In this document: one piece after another, positions 8,198-16,553 of the stretch
Position numbering within the stretch: the first letter of the stretch is position 1
Layout of the letters: each line of letters begins with the position of its first letter
Source of the DNA: Streptomyces sp. GQFP
GTDB taxonomy: Bacteria; Actinomycetota; Actinomycetes; Streptomycetales; Streptomycetaceae
Length of the DNA stretch: 64,000 nucleotides
Direction of reading: 5' to 3'
NCBI RefSeq assembly: GCF_021545335.1
Contig: NZ_CP089312.1
Location: forward strand, 5,704,001-5,768,000
Position numbers and translations under genes: made by a program
Notes under the pieces: generated by a model
What the model was told of the DNA's origin: nothing
The model's database searches: none
What the model saw: only the letters and a program-made list of their open reading frames with translations

Positions 8198-9577
8198 TTG
8201 AACGAGCAGCGTGAGGGCGGTCTGAGGTTCGTCCTCTGGACCACCGACGACTTCCCCGACTACAGCAAGTTGTCCGGTGCCCAACAGCACGAGATCCTGG
8301 AGGCGTTGGTCGGCATACGGGCGGAGGCCGACAAGGAGTCGGGGATCAGCCGACCGCCCAAGGGCATCCAGAGCCGCGGGGACGGCGAGGCGGTGTGCTG
8401 GAAGAAGCTCACCGCCGTCCCCTACCTCAAGCAATACGTCCCTGCCCTGTCGGACGCGCTGGACAAGGCCAACAAGCGCCGTAGCGGAGACGTGCCGAAG
8501 CTGCGGCTGCGCCTCGCGGTGACGTACGGCGCCACCAAGGACGGGGGCGGGGGAGCCGCGGGCACGCCGCCGATCGAGGCGGAGCGGCTGGTCAGCAGCC
8601 GGCCGTGCAAGGACGTGAGCGAAAAGCTGGCCGACAGCGGTCTGGTGGTGATCATCAGCGATCGCGTGTTCCAGGACGTGGTGAAGCAGGGCTGGGACGG
8701 GCTGGATCCGAAGGCGTACGTGCCGGTGAAGGTGCAGGACAAGCACGGCACGCACTGGGCCGCGCACATCACCGTGCCGGGGGCCGCGCCCGGTCGGGTG
8801 CGCGCGGTGTTCCGACGGCAGCGGATGATCAAGCCGGCCGTCTGTGCGGCCGCGGTCGTGGTGGTGGCGCTCGGTCTGGTGGGGGCGTTGACGCCCTGGT
8901 CCTGGTCGTCCAGTTCCCAGGGTGCCGCGGAGGTGACGCCGGACGCGGTGAGTACGACGCCTGACGGTACGCCGTCTCCCACCCCCTCGGTGACGCCGTC
9001 CCCCAGTCCGAGCGTCTCGGAATCCGGACCCGCGGGCGGTGCGGGGTCGGGCTCACTGATCTCTGCCGAGTCCGGCTCCCCGGATCCGGCACCGACGCCG
9101 ACGCCGACGAAGAAGCCGAGTCCGACGCCGCCCAAGGTCACGTACCGACCGGGAATGGCCGAGAACGTCGGGGACGGGCTGGTCATGGCCCTGTACGACG
9201 ACTCCGTGGCGGAAGGGACCGGTGTCACGGTCGTCCCGGCCGGTTCCAGCAGGAGTCAGAGGTGGACGACGGAGACGGCCCCCTTCGGCCCGTACTCGGA
9301 GTCCGAGTTCTTCATCTACAACGAACTGGACACCGAGCGCTCTGTAGCGCTGGCGCTGGACTCCGACAGCCGTGTCGGGTTGGCGAGCACCGCCAACGGT
9401 GTCACCTTCAGCGGCGCCCTCTCCGCGTGGACGAGCCCTGAAGTGGAAGGCGGTTCGGGCAAAGCCTGGTATCTCAAGTCGGGCGACGGATGCCTGACCG
9501 ATCACGGCAAGAACAAGCAGCTCACCGTCACCACCTGCCAGGCCGGAAACAAGGCCCAGCAGTGGATCCTCCACTGA
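8198..9577 (+). CDS. Cyclase-like / single-TM / beta-trefoil-like protein, novel architecture
   Basis: 459 residues from a TTG start preceded by AGGA at good spacing; no other start keeps the first domain whole. Residues ~10-195 look like a class III nucleotide-cyclase fold (DYS..L, GDGEAV at 61-66, RLAVTYG, PIEAERLV, VVIISD), but the usual metal-binding aspartate pair is not evident, so it may be a sensor rather than an enzyme. A membrane helix (213-231) and a Pro/Ser/Thr linker (~245-310) follow. The exported C-terminal part ends in a ricin-like motif (DGCLTDH, then AQQWIL). The N-terminus is cytoplasmic by the positive-inside rule. Its partner is probably the upstream Crp/Fnr protein. Confidence 0.75.
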   Translation: MNEQREGGLRFVLWTTDDFPDYSKLSGAQQHEILEALVGIRAEADKESGISRPPKGIQSRGDGEAVCWKKLTAVPYLKQYVPALSDALDKANKRRSGDVPKLRLRLAVTYGATKDGGGGAAGTPPIEAERLVSSRPCKDVSEKLADSGLVVIISDRVFQDVVKQGWDGLDPKAYVPVKVQDKHGTHWAAHITVPGAAPGRVRAVFRRQRMIKPAVCAAAVVVVALGLVGALTPWSWSSSSQGAAEVTPDAVSTTPDGTPSPTPSVTPSPSPSVSESGPAGGAGSGSLISAESGSPDPAPTPTPTKKPSPTPPKVTYRPGMAENVGDGLVMALYDDSVAEGTGVTVVPAGSSRSQRWTTETAPFGPYSESEFFIYNELDTERSVALALDSDSRVGLASTANGVTFSGALSAWTSPEVEGGSGKAWYLKSGDGCLTDHGKNKQLTVTTCQAGNKAQQWILH

Positions 9578-9599
9578 CCCTCGTCAGGGCACCCTGTCG

Positions 9600-9839
9600 T
9601 CACGGCACCCCGTAGAACCTCTCCGTCTCCTCGACCGCGGTCTGGAACCGCTCGTCGAAGTCGTCCCGGACGAGAGTCCCGACCACGTAGTCCTGGACGC
9701 TCATTCCCCTTTTCGCCGCATGGTCCCGGAGCCGGTCGAGCAGCTCCCCGTCTATCCGCAGGCTGAGCACGCTGGTCCCCATGGAACGAGGGTCGCGGGC
9801 GGGTGCGGGGCGGCGGGGGGCTTTTTGCGTTCGACTCAC
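9600..9839 (-). CDS. Ribbon-helix-helix protein
   Basis: 79 residues. The motif LSLRIDGELLDRLRDHAAKR, followed by GMSVQDYV, is a ribbon-helix-helix DNA-binding fold of the CopG/antitoxin type, with a short acidic tail. No toxin gene is adjacent, so an antitoxin role is not supported. The start is uncertain: GTG 9839 gives a basic N-terminal extension, while ATG 9782 begins right at the fold. Neither has a clear ribosome site. Confidence 0.6.
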   Translation of the reverse strand: MSRTQKAPRRPAPARDPRSMGTSVLSLRIDGELLDRLRDHAAKRGMSVQDYVVGTLVRDDFDERFQTAVEETERFYGVP

Positions 9840-9902
9840 TCGTATGGGTGATGTGGGGATTCCGTGGCCCTTGTCACGGGCATTTCGGCGCGTCGCGGGT
9901 GG

Positions 9903-9934
9903 TCTTTAGTCAGAGTAATGAGTTACGCTAAAGA
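9903..9934. promoter_or_regulatory. Candidate MarR operator
   Basis: TCTTTAG and CTAAAGA form an outer inverted repeat separated by 18 bp. Inside it is a second one, GTAA-TGAG-TTAC (9915-9926). The region ends 2 bp before the marR-type ATG, as expected for autorepression. Confidence 0.5.
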
Positions 9935-9936
9935 AC

Positions 9937-10374
9937 ATGCATGACCTAACCCATGGCGACGACGCTGCCGCCGTGAACTCCCTGCGCTCCGCCGTGATGC
10001 GCCTGTCGCGCCGACTCAAGCACCAGCGGGTCGACGAGTCGCTGAGCCCCACCGAGATGTCGGTGCTGGGCACCCTCGCCCGCTGCGGCTCGGCCACGCC
10101 GGGTGAGCTTGCCCGCAAGGAGCATGTGCAGCCGCCCTCGATGACCCGTATTGTCGCGTTGCTGGAGGGCAAGGGACTGGTCAGGCTGGAGCCGCACCCC
10201 GAGGACCGGCGGCAGAAGGTCGTCACCCAGACCGAGACCGCCGAGGCGATGCTCGAAGAGAGCCGCCGCAGGCGCAACGCCTGGCTGGCCGGCCTGGTCG
10301 AAGACCTCGACGAGGACGAGTGGGCCAAACTGCGCGCCGCCGCCCCCGTCCTCGAGAAGCTCGCGCATCTGTAG
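9937..10374 (+). CDS. MarR-family transcriptional regulator
   Basis: 145 residues, the typical MarR length. A winged helix is visible (LSPTEMSVLGTLARCG, TPGELARKEHVQPPSMTRIVALLEGKGLVRL), followed by the wing PHPEDRRQKVVTQT and a dimerisation helix. An inverted repeat covers the start region, suggesting autoregulation. It lies 80 bp upstream of an MFS exporter on the same strand, the common drug-efflux arrangement, so it probably represses that exporter until a small phenolic or drug ligand binds. Its stop codon is duplicated by a 15-bp tandem repeat. Confidence 0.9.
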   Translation: MHDLTHGDDAAAVNSLRSAVMRLSRRLKHQRVDESLSPTEMSVLGTLARCGSATPGELARKEHVQPPSMTRIVALLEGKGLVRLEPHPEDRRQKVVTQTETAEAMLEESRRRRNAWLAGLVEDLDEDEWAKLRAAAPVLEKLAHL

Positions 10375-10392
10375 CCCGCGCATCTGTAGCCC
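10363..10392 (+). repeat. 15-bp tandem duplication across the MarR stop codon
   Basis: GCGCATCTGTAGCCC occurs twice head to tail, and each copy contains an in-frame TAG. The duplication gives two stop codons 15 bp apart. Confidence 0.9.
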
Positions 10393-10454
10393 GTGCGGCT
10401 GCAAGCAGGACCCCAGCAGAACCCCACGCAGGACCCCGCAAGGAGGCGAACAGT

Positions 10455-11897
10455 TTGAGTTCGGGACCCGGAGCAGATTCCGCCCCCGCACCAGCCACCC
10501 ACGACTCCCCGCCCACCCCCACTCCCACCTCCACCCCCACCCCCACACCTGCCCCCACCGGACGCACCCGCAAGTCCGAGATGTTCAGCTCGCTGAAGGT
10601 CCGGAACTACCGCCTCTTCTTCCTCGGCCAGGTCGTCTCCAACACCGGCACCTGGATGCAGCGCATCGCCCAGGACTGGCTGGTCCTCAGCCTCACCGGC
10701 TCCTCGACCGCCGTGGGCATCACCACCGCGCTCCAGTTCCTGCCGATGCTGCTCTTCGGCCTGTACGGCGGTGTCCTCGTCGACCGGCTGCCCAAGCGCC
10801 CCACGCTGCTCGTCACCCAGACGCTGATGGCCCTCACCGGCCTCGCGCTCGCCGTGCTGACCCTCTCCGGCGACGTCGAGGTCTGGCACGTCTACCTCGC
10901 CGCCTTCGCCGTCGGTCTCGCCACGGTCGTCGACAACCCGGCCCGCCAGTCCTTCGTCTCCGAGATGGTCAAGCCGGACCAGCTCCAGAACGCCGTCAGC
11001 CTCAACTCCGCGAACTTCCAGTCCGCCCGCCTCGTCGGACCCGCCGTCGCCGGTCTGCTGATCACCGGCGTCGGCACGGGCTGGGCCTTCCTCGCCAACG
11101 GGCTCTCCTTCGTCGCCCCCATCGTCGGGCTGCTGCTCATGCGCTCCCGCGAACTGAACGCCGTGGAGCGGGCGCCGCGCGCCAAGGGGCAGCTGCGCGA
11201 GGGCCTGCACTATGTCGCCGGGCGGCCCGAGCTGATCTGGCCGATCGTCCTCATCGGGTTCATCGGCACCTTCGGCTTCAACTTCCCGGTCTTCCTGTCG
11301 GCGTACGCGGACGACGTCTTCCACGCGGGCGCCGGCGCGTACAGCCTCTTCAACACCCTCATGGCGGTCGGTTCCGTCACCGGCGCCCTGCTCGCCGCCC
11401 GGCGCGGTACGGCGAAGCTGCGCGTCCTCGTCGCGGCGGCCGTGGCCTTCGGCGCACTGGAGATCGTGGCCGCGACGGCTCCGTCCCTGTGGCTGTTCGC
11501 GCTGCTGATGATCCCGATCGGGATCGCAGGGCTCACGGTCAACGTCACGGCGAACACCTCGGTCCAGATGGCCACCGACCCGGCCATGCGCGGCCGGGTC
11601 ATGGCCCTGTTCATGATGGTCTTCATGGGCGGCTCGCCACTGGGCGCGCCGATAGTCGGCTGGATCACGGACGCCTACGGCCCCCGGGTCGGCCTCGCCT
11701 TCGGCGGCATCGTCGCGACGACCGCCGCCCTCACGATCGGCCTGGTTCTCACCCGCGTGGGCGGTCTGCGGGTCTCGGTCGTCTGGAACTCCGGACGTCC
11801 GCGCGTCCTCCTCATCAAGCGGGAGCAAGAACAGCAACAGGGACAAGGGGAACAGGAGTTGCCGGAGGCGGTCCCCTCGGCCGTGTCCGTCAGGTGA
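10455..11897 (+). CDS. MFS efflux transporter
   Basis: 480 residues from a TTG start, chosen because AAGGAGG (10440-10446) lies 8 nt upstream; the ATG/GTG alternatives further 5' have no such site and overlap MarR. A Pro/Thr-rich cytosolic leader precedes the first helix (LFFLGQVVSNTGTWMQRIAQDW). About 12 membrane helices follow, with the MFS loop GGVLVDRLPKR between helices 2 and 3. The family is the MFS/enterobactin-exporter-like group often controlled by MarR proteins. The tail is polar and Gln/Glu-rich. Its last 8 bp overlap the convergent DUF4239 gene. Confidence 0.88.
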   Translation: MSSGPGADSAPAPATHDSPPTPTPTSTPTPTPAPTGRTRKSEMFSSLKVRNYRLFFLGQVVSNTGTWMQRIAQDWLVLSLTGSSTAVGITTALQFLPMLLFGLYGGVLVDRLPKRPTLLVTQTLMALTGLALAVLTLSGDVEVWHVYLAAFAVGLATVVDNPARQSFVSEMVKPDQLQNAVSLNSANFQSARLVGPAVAGLLITGVGTGWAFLANGLSFVAPIVGLLLMRSRELNAVERAPRAKGQLREGLHYVAGRPELIWPIVLIGFIGTFGFNFPVFLSAYADDVFHAGAGAYSLFNTLMAVGSVTGALLAARRGTAKLRVLVAAAVAFGALEIVAATAPSLWLFALLMIPIGIAGLTVNVTANTSVQMATDPAMRGRVMALFMMVFMGGSPLGAPIVGWITDAYGPRVGLAFGGIVATTAALTIGLVLTRVGGLRVSVVWNSGRPRVLLIKREQEQQQGQGEQELPEAVPSAVSVR

Positions 11898-12651
11898 TCG
11901 ACCTCATGCGTTCCAGGGCCAGTTGGAACGCCGTGGGGTTCACCTTGAGGGGTCCGCTGAACGGGTAGTTGAACTCATAGACGATCAGCAGCATCACGCC
12001 CACGATGAACGTCAGCGAGAAGACCACGCCCGCGTGGGCGCGCAGGCTCTCCACGCCGAAGAGGTAGACGAACCCGACGGTGACCAGGGCGCCCAGGAGC
12101 AGAGCCGTCCACAGCAGGGCGGGTACGCCGGCCGTCGCGGCCTCGTTGACGCGCTCGCGGCGGGCGTCGCCGAGCTGGGCGACGGCCTCCAGGGCACCCT
12201 CGTAACGGACCTGGTCCGCGCCCGTCGCCGGCTCCTGCGTGTTCACGAGGGAGCGGATCTCGGTGAACTGCCGCCAGGCCGCCGGGTCGGCCCGCTGCTC
12301 GGCCAGCAGCGGCCACTCGTCGTCGATCACCGTGCCGGTGTACCGCTCGACCAGGGTGCCCAGGCGGGTGCGGTCGGGCTGGGGCAGCGAGCTGCTGTAC
12401 CAGGTGAGCTGGAGCAGCGCGTTGGTCTCCGTGTACGTGTTCTCGTGGGCCTGCGACCGGGTCTCCCACACGCCGACGACGACCATCGCGAGGACGACGG
12501 CGTAGATCACGCCTATCTCCGCGTACACGAACCCGAGGACGTCGTTGTGGACCTTGCGGCGGGCCACCGGCACGAGGCGCGCGACCACGAAGACCGCCGC
12601 CGTCGCCATGGCCGAACCGCTCAGGAGCAGCACGATTCCGAGAAATGGCAT
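11890..12651 (-). CDS. DUF4239 integral membrane protein
   Basis: 253 residues. Two membrane segments lie at the N-terminus (LGIVLLLSGSAMATAAVFV and VYAEIGVIYAVVLAMVVVGV), followed by a soluble ~110-residue helical segment (ETNALLQLTWYSS onward) and two C-terminal helices. This is the bestrophin-like DUF4239 layout, function unknown. The start at MPFLG is preferred because everything upstream in frame is low-complexity. It converges on, and overlaps by 8 bp, the MFS gene. Confidence 0.75.
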   Translation of the reverse strand: MPFLGIVLLLSGSAMATAAVFVVARLVPVARRKVHNDVLGFVYAEIGVIYAVVLAMVVVGVWETRSQAHENTYTETNALLQLTWYSSSLPQPDRTRLGTLVERYTGTVIDDEWPLLAEQRADPAAWRQFTEIRSLVNTQEPATGADQVRYEGALEAVAQLGDARRERVNEAATAGVPALLWTALLLGALVTVGFVYLFGVESLRAHAGVVFSLTFIVGVMLLIVYEFNYPFSGPLKVNPTAFQLALERMRSIT

Positions 12652-12736
12652 GCCGACGTTCCGCCCCCCAGTTTCCGTCCGGTTCCATGGTGCGGGTGGC
12701 TCGCCGGATGATCCATTCCCTGGAAGGGTGACGCGC

Positions 12737-13321
12737 ATGAGACTCTTCGCCGCCGTGTTGCCCCCGGAGGACGTGACCCGTGAACTCGCCGCCGAGGTGG
12801 CCGGGTTGAGGAGCCTGGCCGGTGCGGACGCGCTGCGCTGGACCGGCGTGCCCGGCTGGCACTTCACGCTCGCCTTCTACGGCGAGGTCGACGAGGACGT
12901 CGTACCGGAGCTGTCGGCGAGGCTGGAGCGGGCCGCGCGCCGTACGGAACCGTTCGCGCTGGCGGTGTGCGGGGGCGGGCAGTTCGGGCACGGGCGGGCG
13001 CTGTGGGTGGGGGTCGCCGGTGAGCTGGATGTGCTGCGGCTGCTGGCGGAACGGGCGGAGGCGGCGGGTCGGAAGGCGGGTGTCGAGATGGGGGAGCACC
13101 GGCACTACAAGCCCCATCTCACCGTGGCCCGCAGCCGCGACGCCTTCGAGGTGCGGTCGTACGTCGAGGCTCTGGACGCGTATACGAGCCGCACGTGGAC
13201 GGTGGGCGACCTGGCGCTCGTCCGCAGCAATCTGCCGAAGTCGGGGGTGCGGGGGGAGCAGCCGCGGTACGAGGTGGTCGGCCGGTGGTCGCTGGGGCCT
13301 GGCCTGCGGGGTGGGGGGTAG
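12737..13321 (+). CDS. thpR: RNA 2',3'-cyclic phosphodiesterase (2H family)
   Basis: 194 residues, normal for the family. The two catalytic HxTx motifs are present: HFTL at 42-45 and HLTV at 127-130. Family members hydrolyse 2',3'-cyclic phosphate RNA ends and were first described as 2'-5' RNA ligases. The protein is cytosolic, with no signal peptide. The start ATG follows the weak site GGAAGGGTG. The gene is divergent from the DUF4239 gene, and the intergenic repeat array begins 6 bp after its stop, so it is probably a single-gene unit. Confidence 0.9.
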   Translation: MRLFAAVLPPEDVTRELAAEVAGLRSLAGADALRWTGVPGWHFTLAFYGEVDEDVVPELSARLERAARRTEPFALAVCGGGQFGHGRALWVGVAGELDVLRLLAERAEAAGRKAGVEMGEHRHYKPHLTVARSRDAFEVRSYVEALDAYTSRTWTVGDLALVRSNLPKSGVRGEQPRYEVVGRWSLGPGLRGGG

Positions 13322-13327
13322 GGGGGT

Positions 13328-13433
13328 GTTTTTCGCCCCCGCCGCCCCTACCCGTCCCATCCCTGGGGGCTGCGCCCCCAGACCCCTGCTTTCGGCCTGA
13401 ACGGCCTCGTCCTCAAGCGCCGGACGGGCTGGA
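13328..13433 (+). repeat. Dispersed intergenic hairpin repeat, copy B
   Basis: It has the same layout as the copy at 5241: a C-rich block, the CTGGGGGCTGCGCCCCCAG hairpin, and the GCCGGACGGGCTGGAG end. Immediately after the thpR stop, it probably doubles as its terminator. Confidence 0.75.
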
Positions 13434-13700
13434 GGGTGGTGGCAGGCGGGTGGGTGGGAAAGTCGCGCTGAACGGGCTTGTCCTCAAGCGCCGGGCGGGC
13501 TGGAGGGTGGTGGCGGCCGTCGGGTGGGTGGGATGTCGTGCTGAACGGGCTTGTCCTCAGACGCCGGGTGGGCTGGAGGGTGGTGGCGGCCGGGTGGGTG
13601 GGAAGGTCGCGCTGAACGGGCTTGTCCTCAAGCGCCGGGCGGGCTGGAGGGTGGTGGCGTGCTCGTCCTCAGACGCCGGGCGGGCTGGGCGGGTGCCTGG
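13398..13700 (+). repeat. ~70-bp tandem array derived from the repeat's 3' module
   Basis: Four to five imperfect units each begin CTGAACGG(G)CTTGTCCTC, pass through (A/G)(G/A)CGCCGGGCGGGCTGG, and end in GGTGGGTGGGAA-GTCG. Copies differ by single bases (CAAGCG versus CAGACG). This fills most of the 423-bp gap between thpR and the small ORF; no gene is seen in it. Confidence 0.8.
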
Positions 13701-13731
13701 GGCGGGCGGGCAGGGTCGAGAGGTGGCCCGT

Positions 13732-13737
13732 TAGGCT
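13732..13737 (+). promoter_or_regulatory. -10 box of leaderless micro-ORF
   Basis: TAGGCT lies 7 nt before the GTG at 13745. No ribosome site is present, which fits leaderless initiation. Confidence 0.45.
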
Positions 13738-13744
13738 CGGGCGT

Positions 13745-13834
13745 GTGAATCCGAAAATCCGGAACCGGGTGATGGCCGGTGCGCTCGTGCTGATGTTCGT
13801 GGTGGTTGCCGTGGCGGCGGCGATCGGGAAGTGA
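13745..13834 (+). CDS. Small 29-residue membrane peptide
   Basis: GTG start with 29 codons. The peptide is a basic head (VNPKIRNRV) followed by a single strongly hydrophobic segment and a final Gly-Lys. A TAGGCT -10 box 7 nt upstream suggests leaderless expression. The composition (charged head, 18-residue hydrophobic helix) is unlikely by chance in this GC-rich setting, but there is no homology evidence. It could be a conserved single-pass micro-protein. The 134 bp after it contain only loose copies of a CCGCCCACC-type motif. Confidence 0.5.
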   Translation: MNPKIRNRVMAGALVLMFVVVAVAAAIGK

Positions 13835-13968
13835 TGGCCTAGGCCGGAGCTGGAGCCCGGCTTCGGCTTATATCGCGACCGCCGCCCACCTGCTAGGGCT
13901 GCCGCCCACCTTCTACGCCGCCGCTCTCCTGCTACGGCTGTCGCCCACCCGCTACGGCTGCCGCCCGG

Positions 13969-14964
13969 CTACCAGGCGAACGCCTCGGGGGACGGGCCCG
14001 GGCCCGGGAAGATCTCGTCCAGCGCGGTCAGCAGTTCGTCGCTCAGTTCCAGCTCGGACGCCCGTACCGCCGACTCCAGTTGCTCGGCCGTGCGCGGGCC
14101 GACGATCGGGGCGGTCACTCCGGGGCGGGTGAGCAGCCAGGCCAGAGCCGCCTCGCCGGGCTCGATGCCGTGTTTGTCGAGCAGGTCCTCGTACGCCTGG
14201 ATCTGGGCGCGTGAGGTCGGGTCGGCGAGGGTGTCCGCCGCGCGGCCGCTCGCGCGTCGGCCGCCCTGGACCTCCTTCTTGATGACCCCGCCCAGCAGTC
14301 CGCCGTGCAGCGGCGACCAGGGGATGACCCCGAGCCCGTACTCCTGCGCGGCCGGGATGACCTCCATCTCGGCGCGGCGCTCGGCGAGGTTGTAGAGGCA
14401 CTGCTCGCTGACGAGGCCGATGGTGCCGCCGCGCCGGGCGGCGGTCTCGTTGGCCTGGGCGATCTTGTACCCCGGGAAGTTGCTCGAACCGGCGTAGAGG
14501 ATCTTGCCCTGCTGTACGAGCACGTCGATCGCCTGCCAGATCTCCTCGAAGGGAGTCGCGCGGTCGATGTGGTGGAACTGGTAGACGTCGATGTAGTCGG
14601 TCTGGAGGCGCTTCAGCGACGCGTCCACCGCGCGGCGGATGTTGAGCGCGGAGAGCTTGCTGTGATTGGGCCAGGGGTCGGAACCGTCCGCGGTCATGGG
14701 CCCGTACACCTTCGTGGCGAGGACCACCTTGTCGCGGCGGTCGTCGCCCTTGGCGAACCAGTTGCCGATGATCTCTTCCGTACGGCCCTTGTTCTCGCCC
14801 CAGCCATAGACGTTGGCGGTGTCGAAGAAGTTCAACCCCGTGTCCAGGGCCGCGTCCATGATCGCGTGGCTGTCGGCTTCGTCGGTCTGGGGGCCGAAGT
14901 TCATGGTCCCGAGCACGAGCCTGCTGACCTTGAGTCCTGTGCGTCCGAGCTGCGTGTACTTCAT
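13969..14964 (-). CDS. Aldo/keto reductase
   Basis: 331 residues, a full-length (beta/alpha)8 NADPH-dependent oxidoreductase. Seen are the N-terminal signature LGRTGLKVSRLVLGTMNFG, catalytic Asp/Tyr in FFDTANVYG, the lysine in VVLATKVYG, the active-site histidine in YQFHHID, and the cofactor-binding APIVGPRTAEQLE near the end. It belongs to the YajO/Tas-like subgroup that reduces aldehydes and ketones. The ATG is preceded by GAGGAG at ideal spacing. It is divergent from the secreted SnoaL gene with a palindrome between them. Confidence 0.92.
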   Translation of the reverse strand: MKYTQLGRTGLKVSRLVLGTMNFGPQTDEADSHAIMDAALDTGLNFFDTANVYGWGENKGRTEEIIGNWFAKGDDRRDKVVLATKVYGPMTADGSDPWPNHSKLSALNIRRAVDASLKRLQTDYIDVYQFHHIDRATPFEEIWQAIDVLVQQGKILYAGSSNFPGYKIAQANETAARRGGTIGLVSEQCLYNLAERRAEMEVIPAAQEYGLGVIPWSPLHGGLLGGVIKKEVQGGRRASGRAADTLADPTSRAQIQAYEDLLDKHGIEPGEAALAWLLTRPGVTAPIVGPRTAEQLESAVRASELELSDELLTALDEIFPGPGPSPEAFAW

Positions 14965-15035
14965 GACTCCTCAGCCAACGTCGTGGAGTGCGCTCTAAGC
15001 AAGGGTCGGCCGGGTGGTCACATCGGACCTTGACG

Positions 15036-15050
15036 CTAACTTGTGGTTAG
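15036..15050. promoter_or_regulatory. Palindrome in AKR/SnoaL divergent promoter
   Basis: CTAAC-TTGTG-GTTAG, perfect 5-bp arms, lies 72 bp from the reductase ATG and 59 bp from the SnoaL ATG. It is a candidate operator shared by both genes. Confidence 0.4.
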
Positions 15051-15108
15051 TGCTTACGTATGTGCAGCGTTACTCGCTTTAAGTTTCAAGATTCTAAGGA
15101 TTTCGCGT

Positions 15109-16002
15109 ATGCCTGCACGCCGTACCTTCCTCTCCGCGCTCGCCGCGTCCGCGCTGCTGGGTGCCGCCGCCGTGCCCGCCGCCGCCTCGCCGTCCGTCGG
15201 TGACGGCTCCCGGCCCGACTACCAGAAGGGGGTCGTCGTACGGGTCCTCAAGGGCGTGTTCGAGCGCGGGGACACCGCTGTCGTGGACCGGTTCGTGCGG
15301 GCCGACTACATCCAGCACAACCCGCTCGCGGCCGATGGCGCCGAGACGCTGAAGGGCCTGGCCACCGGGGTGCACCAGCAGTTCCCCGAGGCGAAGTACG
15401 ACGTCAAGCGGGTCATCTCCGAGGGCGACCTCGTCCTCGTGCACTCCAACGTCGTGCTGACGCCGGGGAGTCGGGGCTCGGCCGTCTTCGACATCTTCCG
15501 GTTCCAGGGCGGGAAGATCGCCGAGCACTGGGACACCGGGCAGAACGTGCCGGACAGCAGCGCCAACGGCAACGACATGTTCTCTACGGTCAGTTGGCCG
15601 CGGAGCGCGCAGCCGGGGCCGCGCTGGCTCACCGGCCACAACAAGCGGCTCGTGACCAAGGCGTTCGACCGGCTCATCGTCGACAAGGACCTGTCCGCGC
15701 TGAACGTGTATTGGGGGTCCGAGTACCACCAGCACAATCCCGGCATCGCTGACGGTGTCGCCGGTGTGCGGGAGGGGCTCGGGGCGTACTTCCGGGCGTT
15801 CCCGGAGTTGGCCGTGTCCCGTAAGCGAGTTGTGGCGGAAGGGGATCTGGTCGCCATCCACAGCCACTACGTCAACGCGCCCGGCGAGCGCGGGCAGGCC
15901 GTCGTCGACTTGTTCCGGGTGCGGGGCGGGAAGATCGTCGAGCACTGGGACGTGCTCCAGGACGTTCCGGCCACCTCGGCCAACGACAACACCATGTTCT
16001 GA
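15109..16002 (+). CDS. Secreted protein with two SnoaL-like (NTF2-fold) domains
   Basis: 297 residues from the ATG with AAGGA 8 nt upstream. An Arg-Arg signal peptide (MPARRTFLSALAASALLGAA, Tat-like) is followed by two tandem SnoaL-like domains (about 35-145 and 175-290). Each carries YxQHNP, then EGDLVxxHSxxV, then FRxxGGKIxEHWDxxQxVP, so the gene arose by internal duplication. SnoaL-like proteins act as cyclases, isomerases or ligand binders; an extracellular double-domain form is of unknown function. It shares a divergent promoter with the aldo/keto reductase. A hairpin terminator follows. Confidence 0.85.
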   Translation: MPARRTFLSALAASALLGAAAVPAAASPSVGDGSRPDYQKGVVVRVLKGVFERGDTAVVDRFVRADYIQHNPLAADGAETLKGLATGVHQQFPEAKYDVKRVISEGDLVLVHSNVVLTPGSRGSAVFDIFRFQGGKIAEHWDTGQNVPDSSANGNDMFSTVSWPRSAQPGPRWLTGHNKRLVTKAFDRLIVDKDLSALNVYWGSEYHQHNPGIADGVAGVREGLGAYFRAFPELAVSRKRVVAEGDLVAIHSHYVNAPGERGQAVVDLFRVRGGKIVEHWDVLQDVPATSANDNTMF

Positions 16003-16010
16003 CGGTGGTC

Positions 16011-16044
16011 GGGCGACGCCGGTGTGCCTGTCCCGGCGTCGCCC
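16011..16044. terminator. Bidirectional hairpin between SnoaL and AhpD-like genes
   Basis: A 12-bp perfect stem (GGGCGACGCCGG with its complement) with a 10-nt loop lies between two convergent genes and can serve both. Confidence 0.7.
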
Positions 16045-16073
16045 AACAGGGTTCGTCCTGGCCGGAGTTGGGC

Positions 16074-16553
16074 TCAGAGCTGGGCGTACATACCGGGCTG
16101 GTAGTCGCCCGCCGGCTGCTGGACGATGACGTTCATCCGGTTGAAGGCGTTGATGAGCGTGATGGTGAGGACCAGGGCGGCGAGCTGCTCCTCGTCGTAG
16201 TACTTGGCGGCGTTAGCCCAGGCCTCGTCCGTGACCCCGCCGGCCGCGTCCGCGATACGGGTGCCCTGCTCGGTCAGTTCCAGGGCGGCGCGCTCGGCGT
16301 CGGTGAAGACCTTGGCCTCGCGCCAGGCCGCGACCAGGTGGAGGCGCTGCGCGGTCTCGCCGGCCGCGGCGGCCTCCTTGGTGTGCATGTCGGTGCAGAA
16401 ACCGCAGCCGTTGATCTGGCTGGCGCGGAGCCGTACCAGCTCCTGCGTCGCGAGCGGCAGGGCCGAGTCCGTGGCCGCCTTGCCCGCCGCGACGAGGTGC
16501 TTCGTGGCCTTGGTCACGACCGGGTTGGCGAAGAGGTTCAAGCGGGCTTCCAT
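16074..16553 (-). CDS. Carboxymuconolactone decarboxylase / AhpD-like protein
   Basis: 159 residues. The AhpD core ELVRLRASQINGCGFCTDMH carries the redox CxxC pair (CGFC) and the following histidine. This type of protein reduces peroxides or acts as a peroxidase-like stress enzyme. The ATG at 16553 follows GGAGGAG with good spacing, so the longer upstream frame is rejected. The last base of its stop codon lies 30 bp from the convergent hairpin. Confidence 0.85.
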   Translation of the reverse strand: MEARLNLFANPVVTKATKHLVAAGKAATDSALPLATQELVRLRASQINGCGFCTDMHTKEAAAAGETAQRLHLVAAWREAKVFTDAERAALELTEQGTRIADAAGGVTDEAWANAAKYYDEEQLAALVLTITLINAFNRMNVIVQQPAGDYQPGMYAQL

